DNA of 5,307 nucleotides from Syntrophales bacterium (GCA_025454095.1 JALOPC010000129.1:1-5307); one strand, 5' to 3'. Counted from the stretch's first letter, positions 1 to 5,234 are shown. Notes: generated by a model from the sequence alone, not told the origin. Translations and numbers: made by a program.

Positions 1-95
1 CCGGGATCGCACTGGGGGTGGACCGGATGGCGATGCTCTTCACCGGTGCGTCCTCGATCGACGAGGTTGTCGCCTTCACGCCCGAAGAGCTCTGA
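1..95 (+). CDS. epmA: C-terminal end of EpmA/GenX-type lysyl-tRNA synthetase paralogue (partial)
   Basis: Reading from base 3, 30 codons run to a TGA at 93-95; the 5' part lies outside the window. The peptide opens with GIALGVDRMAMLF, which is motif 3 of class II aminoacyl-tRNA synthetases (G-x-G-x-D-R, the arginine contacting ATP), and ends SSIDEVVAFTPEEL. Full lysyl-tRNA synthetases usually end with a 'RDVILFP' type tail, whereas the short 'EVxAF' tail is typical of EpmA (GenX/PoxA/YjeA), which attaches beta-lysine to a conserved lysine of elongation factor P in the cytoplasm. The EpmA call therefore rests on the tail only. A LysS C-terminus, or another class II paralogue, remains possible. 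No clear intrinsic terminator follows; the GGCGG/CCGCC pair at 144-168 has no T-run. Confidence 0.7.
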   Translation, partial: GIALGVDRMAMLFTGASSIDEVVAFTPEEL

Positions 96-107
96 ATTCG
101 ACCGAGC

Positions 108-141
108 CGTTCCTTTCGTTCCTTCGTCTTTCGTCCCGTTT
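108..141. repeat. Irregular CGTTCCT/CGTCTTT-type short repeat
   Basis: Just after the epmA-like stop, the + strand repeats a CGT(T/C)(C/T)(C/T)T unit about four times with a spacing of 7-9 bases (starts near 108, 117, 125 and 132). It resembles, in looser form, the 7-nt repeat at 1698-1725. It may be a decayed tandem repeat or simply a pyrimidine-rich spacer. Visible periodicity is the only evidence. Confidence 0.3.
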
Positions 142-198
142 CAGGCGGAACGTCCCGGCATCCCCGCCACATGGCGTCGCCCCGGGTAATTACGCATC

Positions 199-227
199 TT
201 GATTTTTCGCGCATTCTCCTTTATAAA
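199..227 (+). promoter_or_regulatory. Sigma70-type promoter for the leader and the 368-898 gene
   Basis: TTGATT at 199-204 (-35, 4 of 6 consensus) is followed after exactly 17 bases by TATAAA at 222-227 (-10, 5 of 6). The region is AT-rich inside a GC-rich genome. Transcription would start near 234-236, giving a leader of about 130 nt before the ATG at 368. No other promoter-like pair was seen between the epmA-like gene and 368. Confidence 0.65.
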
Positions 228-233
228 AAAGGA

Positions 234-336
234 AAAGACGATACAGGCTCATGGGTTCGGAAGCTTCGCCGCTTCCGGAGGTCATCTGGATGGTCGGGCC
301 GCCATCCGATCGAAACGATCGGGTGGCGGTTTTTTT
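234..336 (+). promoter_or_regulatory. Structured 5' leader or small RNA ending in a terminator
   Basis: Downstream of the predicted start site, the RNA can form a 9-bp hairpin (256-264 with 271-279, one G-U pair, loop TTCGCC) and then the 14-bp terminator hairpin at 299-329. GGATGG at 288-293 is exactly complementary to CCATCC at 302-307, inside the terminator's left arm, so an alternative pairing could block the terminator. This layout fits a transcription attenuator of the following gene, or a free-standing RNA of about 100 nt. I could not match it to a known riboswitch class; the 4.5S RNA core and fluoride riboswitch motifs were looked for and not found. Confidence 0.45.
299..336 (+). terminator. 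Strong intrinsic terminator in the leader of the 368-898 gene
   Basis: CCGCCATCCGATCG (299-312) pairs with CGATCGGGTGGCGG (316-329) over 14 bp with one A-to-G mismatch that becomes a U-G wobble in RNA. The loop is AAA, and seven T follow at 330-336. The T-run ends only about 18 bases before the Shine-Dalgarno at 355, so the gene at 368 must be transcribed through this hairpin unless an unseen promoter overlaps it. Confidence 0.85.
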
Positions 337-354
337 ATGAGCAAGAGGTCCTAG

Positions 355-367
355 AAGGAGGTGAGCG
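355..367 (+). promoter_or_regulatory. Near-perfect Shine-Dalgarno that fixes the ATG at 368
   Basis: AAGGAGGTGA at 355-364 matches the 16S 3'-end complement over ten bases, with six bases from GGAGG to the ATG. It supports 368 as the start and argues for efficient translation once the message is made. Confidence 0.85.
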
Positions 368-898
368 ATGGGATTTTTCGACAAGGTATTCGGCGGCAAG
401 GCCGCAGGGGGTTCCGCTCCGGGGCCCCGGGGAGATTTCAGGACGCTGGACGTACCGGAGAAGGGTTTCAGCATCGCCGTACCGCAGGACTGGACCCTGG
501 TCGAGGGCCCTGCCGGGCTCGAAGCGCACCCGAAGGAGTGCGGACGGGTAGCCGATCCCGCATCAGGCCGGGAGATCAGCAGCCCCGGGGTCCTGGTGAC
601 CCTGTCGGACGTCCCCGATCCTCGCCAGAACGCGGTCAAGGAAACCATCAAGGCCCGGTCGACGTCAATGGCCGGTCACCGCATGGTGAAGCACATGGCC
701 GGAGACGTCAGGAACGCCGATTTCGGCATCGTCTACGAGTACCAGTACGGACCCGGTGATGCCCCGGTCCGGGCCCTGGGGGCCGTGGCCCAGAAAAAAA
801 ACAGGCTCTTCACCGTCGCGGCCGTTGGAACGGCACAGGATTTCGAGAAAAGCCGCAGCACCCTCGAAGCCGTCATCGCGAGCTTCAAACTGTTCTGA
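368..898 (+). CDS. Cytosolic DcrB/PsbP-like domain protein of unknown function
   Basis: This is a 176-aa protein. The first ~25 residues (MGFFDKVFGGK, then a Gly/Pro/Ala-rich stretch) look like a flexible or weakly amphipathic tail. There is no signal peptide and no membrane segment. The body begins at about residue 31 with KGFSIAVPQDWTLVEG and the end reads NRLFTVAAVGTAQDFEKS...LEAVIASFKLF. The pattern 'Phe-Ser-(hydrophobic)-Pro-x-x-Trp' at the front and 'hydrophobic strand, helix, SF' at the back is typical of the Mog1/PsbP/DcrB alpha-beta fold (DUF1795-like). Two Cys-free halves flank a single Cys58. I infer the fold from this pattern only; no enzymatic residues are evident and no function is assigned. 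The gene stands alone between two terminators, with the leader terminator upstream and its own at 917. Coding is well supported by the strong Shine-Dalgarno and coherent protein pattern. Confidence 0.8.
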   Translation: MGFFDKVFGGKAAGGSAPGPRGDFRTLDVPEKGFSIAVPQDWTLVEGPAGLEAHPKECGRVADPASGREISSPGVLVTLSDVPDPRQNAVKETIKARSTSMAGHRMVKHMAGDVRNADFGIVYEYQYGPGDAPVRALGAVAQKKNRLFTVAAVGTAQDFEKSRSTLEAVIASFKLF

Positions 899-916
899 TT
901 CGAAGGAACGCTTGAT

Positions 917-946
917 GGGACCGGGCGGCGACGTCCGGTCCCTTTT
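917..946 (+). terminator. Intrinsic terminator of the 368-898 gene
   Basis: GGGACCGG (917-924) pairs with CCGGTCCC (935-942), and the stem can continue inward (925-927 with 932-934, one G-U) to close on a GCGA tetraloop of the GNRA type. TTTT follows at 943-946, then CC. It lies 18 bases after the stop codon. The T-tract is short, so termination may be incomplete. Confidence 0.75.
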
Positions 947-1087
947 CCATTTTCCCGCCGGGGATCGGAAAGACCCATTTCCCATCTCCACGATTTGATT
1001 GAAATATTCGTTTTTTCTTCTTCCATCCGACTCTTCCCTCTTACACCGTGCCGTTTTGCCGTTTTTTTCACATTTCATAGAACCGGG

Positions 1088-1104
1088 TTTAACGTTTCGT
1101 TAAA
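1088..1104. promoter_or_regulatory. Perfect inverted repeat, candidate operator
   Basis: TTTAACG TTT CGTTAAA: two perfect 7-bp arms around a 3-bp centre. No T-run follows and it lies far from any stop codon, so it looks like a protein-binding site more than a terminator. Its centre (1096) is about 142 bp upstream of the start site expected from the sigma54-like element at 1213-1228, a usual distance for an activator site. The binding protein is unknown. Confidence 0.4.
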
Positions 1105-1212
1105 ATGACAGCCTGCCCTCGCAGGGTCACAGGGCAGAGAGGTCGCCAACGAAATCGATATTTATGAATCATGTCGGCTAGTTATATTTTTTTCGCAGGG
1201 GCGGCCTTTTCA

Positions 1213-1228
1213 TGGCACGCTCTTTTCA
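1213..1228 (+). promoter_or_regulatory. Possible sigma54 (RpoN) promoter of the 91-aa gene
   Basis: TGGCACG CTCT TTTCA matches the -24/-12 consensus TGGCACG-N4-TTGCA with correct spacing and a single mismatch (T for the G of the -12 GC, which is one of the important bases). The start site would be about 1238-1240, leaving a ~55-nt leader. A sigma70 alternative is weak: TATATT at 1183-1188 has only a poor -35 partner. Confidence 0.4.
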
Positions 1229-1294
1229 ATACTCAAAGGCAACCATCGGCAATCAATAAATTGAAATAATAAAAAAACATTCGGAGGAGACATC

Positions 1295-1570
1295 ATGAAA
1301 AAGACGCTTTCGACACTCATTCTGGCGGGTATCGTCGTTCTGATCACGGGGACCTTCTGCTTTGCCGAATACGCCGCAGCGGGCGTGGAGAACTTCCCCT
1401 ACTTCCACCTCGGGTGCCTGATCGTCGGCGGTATGATCATCGTCTCCCTGAAGCAGAAGTACGAGAAGATCTACCTCGGCGAGGCGGCCGGCAGCTTCGC
1501 CATGTACGCCATCCTGGTGGCCCTGTTTACGGCCCCCGTGGCGGAAGGCCTGAAGAATCTGCTCGGATAG
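1295..1570 (+). CDS. Uncharacterised 91-aa small membrane protein
   Basis: The ATG at 1295 has a good Shine-Dalgarno (GGAGG 1283-1287, seven bases away). The 91-aa product starts MKK followed by a hydrophobic stretch at residues ~5-24 ending FCFA, which could be a signal peptide cleaved after Ala24 or a first membrane helix. A second hydrophobic segment covers ~34-52 (around FHLGCLIVGGMIIVSL), then a charged loop KQKYEKIYLGE (53-63), then a third at ~66-83 (SFAMYAILVALFTAPVA) and a short tail. The positive charges of the N-terminus and the loop both fit a cytoplasmic side, so a three-helix (or signal peptide plus two-helix) inner-membrane topology is likely. I do not recognise the family. The last helix slightly recalls ATP synthase subunit c, but the Gly-rich first helix and the Arg-x-Pro loop are missing. 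It is a single-gene unit bounded by a long regulatory region and a strong terminator, which suggests separately controlled and perhaps high expression. Confidence 0.8.
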   Translation: MKKTLSTLILAGIVVLITGTFCFAEYAAAGVENFPYFHLGCLIVGGMIIVSLKQKYEKIYLGEAAGSFAMYAILVALFTAPVAEGLKNLLG

Positions 1571-1651
1571 AACCCGCGACGAGGGGATGCAGCGGAGGAC
1601 TCCCTTCACCAAGGACCTGACAACAAATCGAATTCGGAAGGGGAGCAACAG

Positions 1652-1689
1652 AGAGGCCGCCCGGTAAGCCGGGCGGCCTCTTTCATTTT
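1652..1689 (+). terminator. Very strong intrinsic terminator after the 91-aa gene
   Basis: GAGGCCGCCCGG (1653-1664) pairs perfectly with CCGGGCGGCCTC (1669-1680), loop TAAG, extended by A1652-T1681. TTTCATTTTC follows on the + strand. The stop codon is about 80 bases upstream. In the opposite direction the stem has no proper T-run, so it may only weakly stop transcripts coming from cysS. Confidence 0.85.
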
Positions 1690-1697
1690 CCCTTCTT

Positions 1698-1725
1698 CCT
1701 CGATCCTCGTTCCTCGGGCCTCGCG
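1698..1725. repeat. Degenerate 7-nt tandem repeat at the convergent junction
   Basis: Four adjacent 7-base units CCTCGAT, CCTCGTT, CCTCGGG and CCTCGCG share a fixed CCTCG core with two variable bases (on the - strand, CGAGG plus two). The array ends two bases before the cysS stop triplet at 1727-1729. Regular period and constant core argue against chance, but with only four units it is short. Confidence 0.6.
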
Positions 1726-1726
1726 C

Positions 1727-3229
1727 CTATTGAGTCGTTTTCGACTCAATCGTCCACGTTGTCCCCGTCTTGGAGTCCTTCAGCACAACGTCCTTCGCCG
1801 CCAGCGCATCCCGGATTTCATCGGCCCGCTTCCAGTTCTTTCCCGTGCGGGCCTGGAGACGCTCCTCGATCAGGGCCTCGATCTCGTCGACCTGCAGCCC
1901 CCTCTTCTGCGCCTCCCTCAACCGATCCTTCTCGAAGTAGACATCGGGATCCTCCATCAGGATGCCCAGTACGCCGCCCACCTCGCGGAACGCCCGCTCC
2001 GCCTCGTTGAGGACAAAGAGGCCCGGCTGGGCCGCCTTGAACCCGTCGGTCACAAAGGCGTTCACCTGCCGGGCGGCGTCAAAGATGTAGCCCATCGCCC
2101 GGGCCGTGTTGAAGTCGTCGTCCATGGCCTCCCTGAAACGCTCCGGCAGGGCCCGAACCCGTTCCAGGAGCGCCTTCTCCTTTTCCGGCAGCTGCCCCTC
2201 CCCGACATCGACGGCGGTGAGAGCCGGGTCGGCGGCAAAGAGGTCGCGGATCTTCTTGAGGGTCCCGTAGAGCCGGTTCATCGCAAAGCGGGCCTCGTTC
2301 AGGGCCTCCTGGGAGAAATCCAGGGGGCTGCGGTAGTGACCCTGCAGGACGAAGAACCGCACGACCTCGGGGTGGTGGACGTTCAGGATGTCCCGGATGG
2401 TGATGAAGTTCCCCAGCGACTTGGACATCTTCTCGTGGTCCACCTTGATGAACCCGTTGTGGAGCCAGTACTTCGCAAAGGATTTCCCCGAAGCACCCTC
2501 GGACTGGGCAATCTCGTTTTCGTGGTGCGGGAAGACCAGGTCCTCTCCGCCCCCGTGGATGTCGAAGGACTCGCCGAGAAAGCGGGCGCTCATGACGGAG
2601 CATTCGATATGCCAGCCCGGCCGCCCTTTCCCCCAGGGGCTCTCCCACCAGGGCTCCCCTTCCTTGCTCGCCTTCCAGAGGGCGAAATCGAGAGGGTCTC
2701 TTTTCGCCTCGCCCGGGGCGATGCGGGCCCCCGACATCATCTCGTCGAGGTTGCGGCCCGAGAGCTTCCCGTAATTCTTGAAACTCTTGACGGAGAAGTA
2801 GACGTCGCCGCCGGGTGCGGCGTAAGCCAGGCCGTTGCCGATGAGCCGGTTGATCAGTTCGATCATGCCCGGGATGTGCTCCGTGGCCCGGGGCGTGACG
2901 GTGGGTCGCTCGACGCCGAGCCGGCCCATGTCGTCGTCGTGCTCGGCGATGTAGCGCTCCGAGATCTCGCGGAACCCCACGCCCTCCTTGTTGGCCTTCG
3001 CGATGATCTTGTCGTCCACGTCGGTGAAGTTCTTGACGTAGGTGACCTTGTAGCCCCGGTAGCGCAGGTACCGGGTGATGACGTCGAAGTTGATGGCGGA
3101 GCGCGCATGGCCGATGTGGCAGGTGTCGTAGACCGTGACCCCGCAGGCATAGATCCCCACTTCGCCCTGCTTCATGGGGACGAAGTCCTCCTTCTGTCGA
3201 GTCAGGGTGTTGTAGAGACGAAGCGCCAT
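1727..3229 (-). CDS. cysS: Cysteinyl-tRNA synthetase
   Basis: This 500-aa class I synthetase charges tRNA-Cys with cysteine in the cytoplasm using ATP. All hallmark residues are present: YACGVTVYD around Cys29, HIGH at 38-41, FTDVDDKII at about 68-76, GWHIECS with Cys210, FPHHENEIAQSE with His235 and Glu239, and KMSKS at 267-271. Cys29, Cys210, His235 and Glu239 correspond to the four zinc ligands known from the E. coli enzyme (Cys28, Cys209, His234, Glu238). A helical anticodon-binding DALR-like region follows, and the C-terminal part carries the usual NWKRADEIRDAL and GTTWTI motifs. I chose the ATG at 3229 (MALRLYNTL) because GGGAGGG precedes it at the right distance and it matches the family start; the open frame continues 37 codons upstream into argC without family similarity. 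It starts 59 bases after argC ends and is probably cotranscribed with it. Confidence 0.97.
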   Translation of the reverse strand: MALRLYNTLTRQKEDFVPMKQGEVGIYACGVTVYDTCHIGHARSAINFDVITRYLRYRGYKVTYVKNFTDVDDKIIAKANKEGVGFREISERYIAEHDDDMGRLGVERPTVTPRATEHIPGMIELINRLIGNGLAYAAPGGDVYFSVKSFKNYGKLSGRNLDEMMSGARIAPGEAKRDPLDFALWKASKEGEPWWESPWGKGRPGWHIECSVMSARFLGESFDIHGGGEDLVFPHHENEIAQSEGASGKSFAKYWLHNGFIKVDHEKMSKSLGNFITIRDILNVHHPEVVRFFVLQGHYRSPLDFSQEALNEARFAMNRLYGTLKKIRDLFAADPALTAVDVGEGQLPEKEKALLERVRALPERFREAMDDDFNTARAMGYIFDAARQVNAFVTDGFKAAQPGLFVLNEAERAFREVGGVLGILMEDPDVYFEKDRLREAQKRGLQVDEIEALIEERLQARTGKNWKRADEIRDALAAKDVVLKDSKTGTTWTIESKTTQ

Positions 3230-3288
3230 GGCCAGCCCTCCCGTGCGGAAAACGTATCGATGGTGGTTGTGTTCCTTCCCGCCAGCGG

Positions 3289-4326
3289 CTACGGGAAGAG
3301 GGCGATCATGTCCAGGGCCGTGTCTTCGCGCAGGCCGCACATGAGGTTCATGTTCTGGACGGCCTGGCCCGAAGCCCCTTTCACGAGGTTGTCGATGGCC
3401 GACAGGATGATGACCCGGTTCGTCCGCTCATCCACGGCGAGGCCGATGTGGCAGAAATTGGTGCCCTTCACGGAAGAGACGTTCGGGTAGTTTCCCCGGT
3501 TCAAAACCCGGACGAAGGGCTCGTTGCCGTAGACGTTTCTATATAGTTCAATCAGCTCGGCCGTGGAAAGCGTTTTTTTCAGACTTGCGTAAACGGTGCT
3601 GAGGATGCCGCGGTTGAGCGGCAGCAGGTGCGGCGTGAAGGAGATCTTGACCTCCTGGCCCGCCAGCACGCTGAGCTCCTGCTCGATTTCCGGGCTGTGC
3701 CGGTGCCCGTTGACCTTGTAGGCCTTGAACCCCTCGTCGACTTCGCAGAACAGCGAGCCGATGACGGGGTCCCGGCCCGCGCCGCTCACCCCCGACTTGG
3801 AGTCGACGATGATGGTTGACGGGTCGATGACCCTCTCCCGCAGGGCGGGCGCCAGCGCCAGGATGGCGCTCGTCACGTAGCAGCCGGGGTTGGCCACGAG
3901 ATCCGCCTTTTTCACCTCTTCCCGGTAGAGCTCCGGAAGCCCGTATACGGCCCGCTTCATGAGCTCGGGGGCCGTGTGCTTGTGGTACCACGTCGCGAAG
4001 ACATCGAGATCCCGCAGCCGGAAATCGGCCGAAAGGTCGATCACCTTCTTTCCCGCGGCGACGAAGGCCGGCGCGACGGCCATGGCTTCGCCGTGCGGGG
4101 TGGCCATGAAGATCACGTCGGCCATTCCGGCCAGTTCCTCGGGAGAGGCGTCGATGAAGCGGATGTCCGTGAGGCCTTCGAACAGGGGGTAGGTGTCCGA
4201 AAGGGGCTGCCCCTTGAACTTTCGAGACGTGAGCCCCGTGACCTGCACGCCGGGGTGGCGCAGCAGAATCCGCATCAGCTCGAGTCCCGTGTACCCGCTG
4301 CCGCCGTAGATGCCGACCCGAATCAT
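3289..4326 (-). CDS. argC: N-acetyl-gamma-glutamyl-phosphate reductase
   Basis: This 345-aa enzyme reduces N-acetylglutamyl-5-phosphate to the semialdehyde with NADPH, the third step of arginine/ornithine synthesis in the cytoplasm. The N-terminus is a Rossmann dinucleotide-binding site, VGIYGGSGYTGLEL (4-17). ATPHGEAM lies at 75-82. The catalytic Cys149 sits in the signature LVANPGCYVTS (143-153). SGVSGAGR (178-185) and GHRHSPEIEQ (207-216) are the other conserved active-site segments. Length is normal for the long (type 1) form. The start at 4326 has GGAGGG at 4340-4335, eight bases away; an in-frame ATG at 4344 adds MWRDGN but overlaps this Shine-Dalgarno and touches the T-run of the rpsI terminator, so it is less likely. 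No other arg gene is present in the window; cysS follows. Confidence 0.97.
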   Translation of the reverse strand: MIRVGIYGGSGYTGLELMRILLRHPGVQVTGLTSRKFKGQPLSDTYPLFEGLTDIRFIDASPEELAGMADVIFMATPHGEAMAVAPAFVAAGKKVIDLSADFRLRDLDVFATWYHKHTAPELMKRAVYGLPELYREEVKKADLVANPGCYVTSAILALAPALRERVIDPSTIIVDSKSGVSGAGRDPVIGSLFCEVDEGFKAYKVNGHRHSPEIEQELSVLAGQEVKISFTPHLLPLNRGILSTVYASLKKTLSTAELIELYRNVYGNEPFVRVLNRGNYPNVSSVKGTNFCHIGLAVDERTNRVIILSAIDNLVKGASGQAVQNMNLMCGLREDTALDMIALFP

Positions 4327-4344
4327 GTTGCCGTCCCTCCACAT

Positions 4345-4369
4345 AAAAAAGGGGGTTCCGAGAACCCCC
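4345..4369 (-). terminator. Intrinsic terminator between rpsI and argC
   Basis: On the - strand, GGGGGTTC (4369-4362 complement) pairs with GAACCCCC over 8 perfect bp with a three-base loop, followed by six T (4350-4345). It starts 12 bases after the rpsI stop, and its T-run ends four bases before the argC Shine-Dalgarno. It should end most rplM-rpsI transcripts, with readthrough feeding argC-cysS. Confidence 0.85.
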
Positions 4370-4381
4370 TGGTCGTTTCGC

Positions 4382-4774
4382 TTAGCGCTTCGAGAACTGG
4401 AACCGCTTCCGGGCCCCGGGCTGGCCGTATTTCTTGCGTTCCTTCATGCGCGAGTCCCGCGTGAGGAAGCCCGCTTTTTTCAGAACCGGCCGAAGCTCCG
4501 CGTCGAACTCGCAGAGGGCCTTGGAAATGCCGTGCTTGACGGCATCGGCCTGGCCTGCGATCCCGCCGCCGTCCACGTTGACGTAGAAGTCGAACTTGCC
4601 CATCTGGTTGGTGATCTCCAGGGGCTGCTGGATGATCTTCTTGAGGACGTCCCGGGTGAAGTAATCGTCGAAATTCCGGCTGTTGACGGTGAAGGCGCCG
4701 GAGCCTTCCTTCATCCAGACCCGGGCGATCGCCGTCTTCCTCTTTCCCGTTGCATAAATCCGCTTGTCGGTCAT
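4382..4774 (-). CDS. rpsI: 30S ribosomal protein S9
   Basis: This 130-aa protein of the small ribosomal subunit contacts the head of 16S rRNA, and its basic C-terminal tail reaches tRNA in the P site. Visible signatures: [14 protein letters not shown] at the N-terminus (7-20), the S9 motif [19 protein letters not shown] (69-87), and the invariant tail [11 protein letters not shown] at the very end, whose terminal SKR is the tRNA-contacting part. The length is that of the E. coli protein. The ATG at 4774 is chosen because [13 protein letters not shown] is the family start and GGAG lies a short distance upstream. The frame is open for 66 further codons, but these overlap rplM and are not S9-like. 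It begins 26 bases after rplM ends, so the two form one transcription unit, as in most bacteria. Confidence 0.98.
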   Translation of the reverse strand: MTDKRIYATGKRKTAIARVWMKEGSGAFTVNSRNFDDYFTRDVLKKIIQQPLEITNQMGKFDFYVNVDGGGIAGQADAVKHGISKALCEFDAELRPVLKKAGFLTRDSRMKERKKYGQPGARKRFQFSKR

Positions 4775-4800
4775 AGCCACTGCTCCATCTCCGGTCGGTC

Positions 4801-5229
4801 TTACAGTTCTAACAGGTGGGGCTTCTGCGCTTCGTGGGGATGCTTGTCGCCGGCGTAGATCTTCAGCTTGCGCAGCTGCTGTCGGCCCAGCGAGTTCTTG
4901 GGGAGCATGCCCTGCACGGCGCGCCGGATCAACTCCCCGGGCTTCTTGGCCAAAAGCTTTCCGGCAGGCCATCCCTTGATCCCGCCCGGGTAGCCCGAGT
5001 GATGATAGTAGACCTTGTCGGCGAGCTTCCTGCCCGTCAGCGCGATCTTCTCGGCATTGATGACCACCACAAAGTCCCCGGCGTCGGCATGGGGCGTGAA
5101 GATGGCCTTGTGCTTCCCGCGGAGGCGGTGAGCGATCTCCCGGGCGAGCCGGCCCAGAACCTTTCCCTGCGCGTCGACGAGAAACCAGTCGCGGTCGACG
5201 GCGTCCTTCTTAGCCATATATGTACTCAT
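4801..5229 (-). CDS. rplM: 50S ribosomal protein L13
   Basis: This 142-aa large-subunit protein binds 23S rRNA early in assembly; its length equals that of E. coli L13. Recognisable segments are [17 protein letters not shown] (13-29), [29 protein letters not shown] (34-62), [15 protein letters not shown] (71-85) and the L13 signature [24 protein letters not shown] (104-127). The start at 5229 (MSTYMAKKD) aligns with the E. coli N-terminus MKTFTAKPE. An internal ATG at 5217 is possible but would lose the conserved first residues. The Shine-Dalgarno is weak (only GGTG about five bases upstream) and lies in a small hairpin, which may matter for control. First gene of the rplM-rpsI unit, with a strong promoter just upstream. 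Confidence 0.98.
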   Translation of the reverse strand: MSTYMAKKDAVDRDWFLVDAQGKVLGRLAREIAHRLRGKHKAIFTPHADAGDFVVVINAEKIALTGRKLADKVYYHHSGYPGGIKGWPAGKLLAKKPGELIRRAVQGMLPKNSLGRQQLRKLKIYAGDKHPHEAQKPHLLEL

Positions 5230-5234
5230 AGGCG

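Larger units (their letters stand above)
951..1294. other. Gene-free stretch between the 176-aa and 91-aa genes
   Basis: I see no convincing coding sequence here on either strand; open frames on the - strand (for example 665-1078) are shadows running into the 176-aa gene. The stretch is more AT-rich than its surroundings and has a long pyrimidine-biased + strand at about 1005-1070, with a direct repeat GCCGTTTT GCCGTTTT at 1050-1065. It then holds a perfect inverted repeat at 1088-1104, overlapping inverted repeats at 1112-1137, a sigma54-like element at 1213-1228, and AATCAATAAATTG at 1251-1263, which fits the IHF consensus WATCAR-N4-TTR. Together these suggest an unusually large regulatory region for a 91-aa gene. 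Confidence 0.5.

Noticed and set aside
144..168. GGCGG/CCGCC inverted repeat as the epmA terminator
   Set aside because: The stem is short (5 bp), the loop is long and no T-run follows.
234..336. SRP 4.5S RNA or a known riboswitch in the leader
   Set aside because: The conserved SRP core (GGTCAGG...GGAAGCAGCC type) is missing, and I could not fit the bases to any riboswitch consensus I can recall; left as an unassigned structured leader.
171..551. 126-codon + frame across the leader and the start of the 176-aa gene
   Set aside because: It runs through the promoter and the terminator hairpin, is rich in Arg/Ser/Gly/Pro without any motif, and overlaps the better-supported gene in another frame.
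1050..1070. GCCGTTTT direct repeat with T-run as a terminator
   Set aside because: There is no stem before the T-run; it is a direct, not inverted, repeat, and the real terminator of the upstream gene is at 917-946.
1295..1570. ATP synthase subunit c (atpE) for the 91-aa membrane protein
   Set aside because: The last helix looks vaguely similar, but the glycine-rich helix, the Arg-x-Pro polar loop and the acidic residue in mid-helix are absent, and no atp genes are nearby.
1587..1667. 26-codon frame (MQRRTPFTKDL...) between the 91-aa gene and its terminator
   Set aside because: The G-rich stretch sits directly against the ATG, too close to act as a Shine-Dalgarno; the peptide has no recognisable feature and its stop lies in the terminator loop.
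3230..3340. 37-codon N-terminal extension of cysS
   Set aside because: The extra residues overlap argC, have no family similarity, and a good Shine-Dalgarno precedes the ATG at 3229.
1730..3490. 586-codon open frame on the + strand opposite cysS and argC
   Set aside because: It is antisense to two unmistakable enzymes, its composition (Val/Leu/Asp/Gly/Arg-rich, no domain pattern) is typical of a high-GC shadow frame, and it has no proper start context.
4775..4972. 66-codon N-terminal extension of rpsI
   Set aside because: It overlaps rplM in another frame, and S9 proteins start at the [13 protein letters not shown] position.
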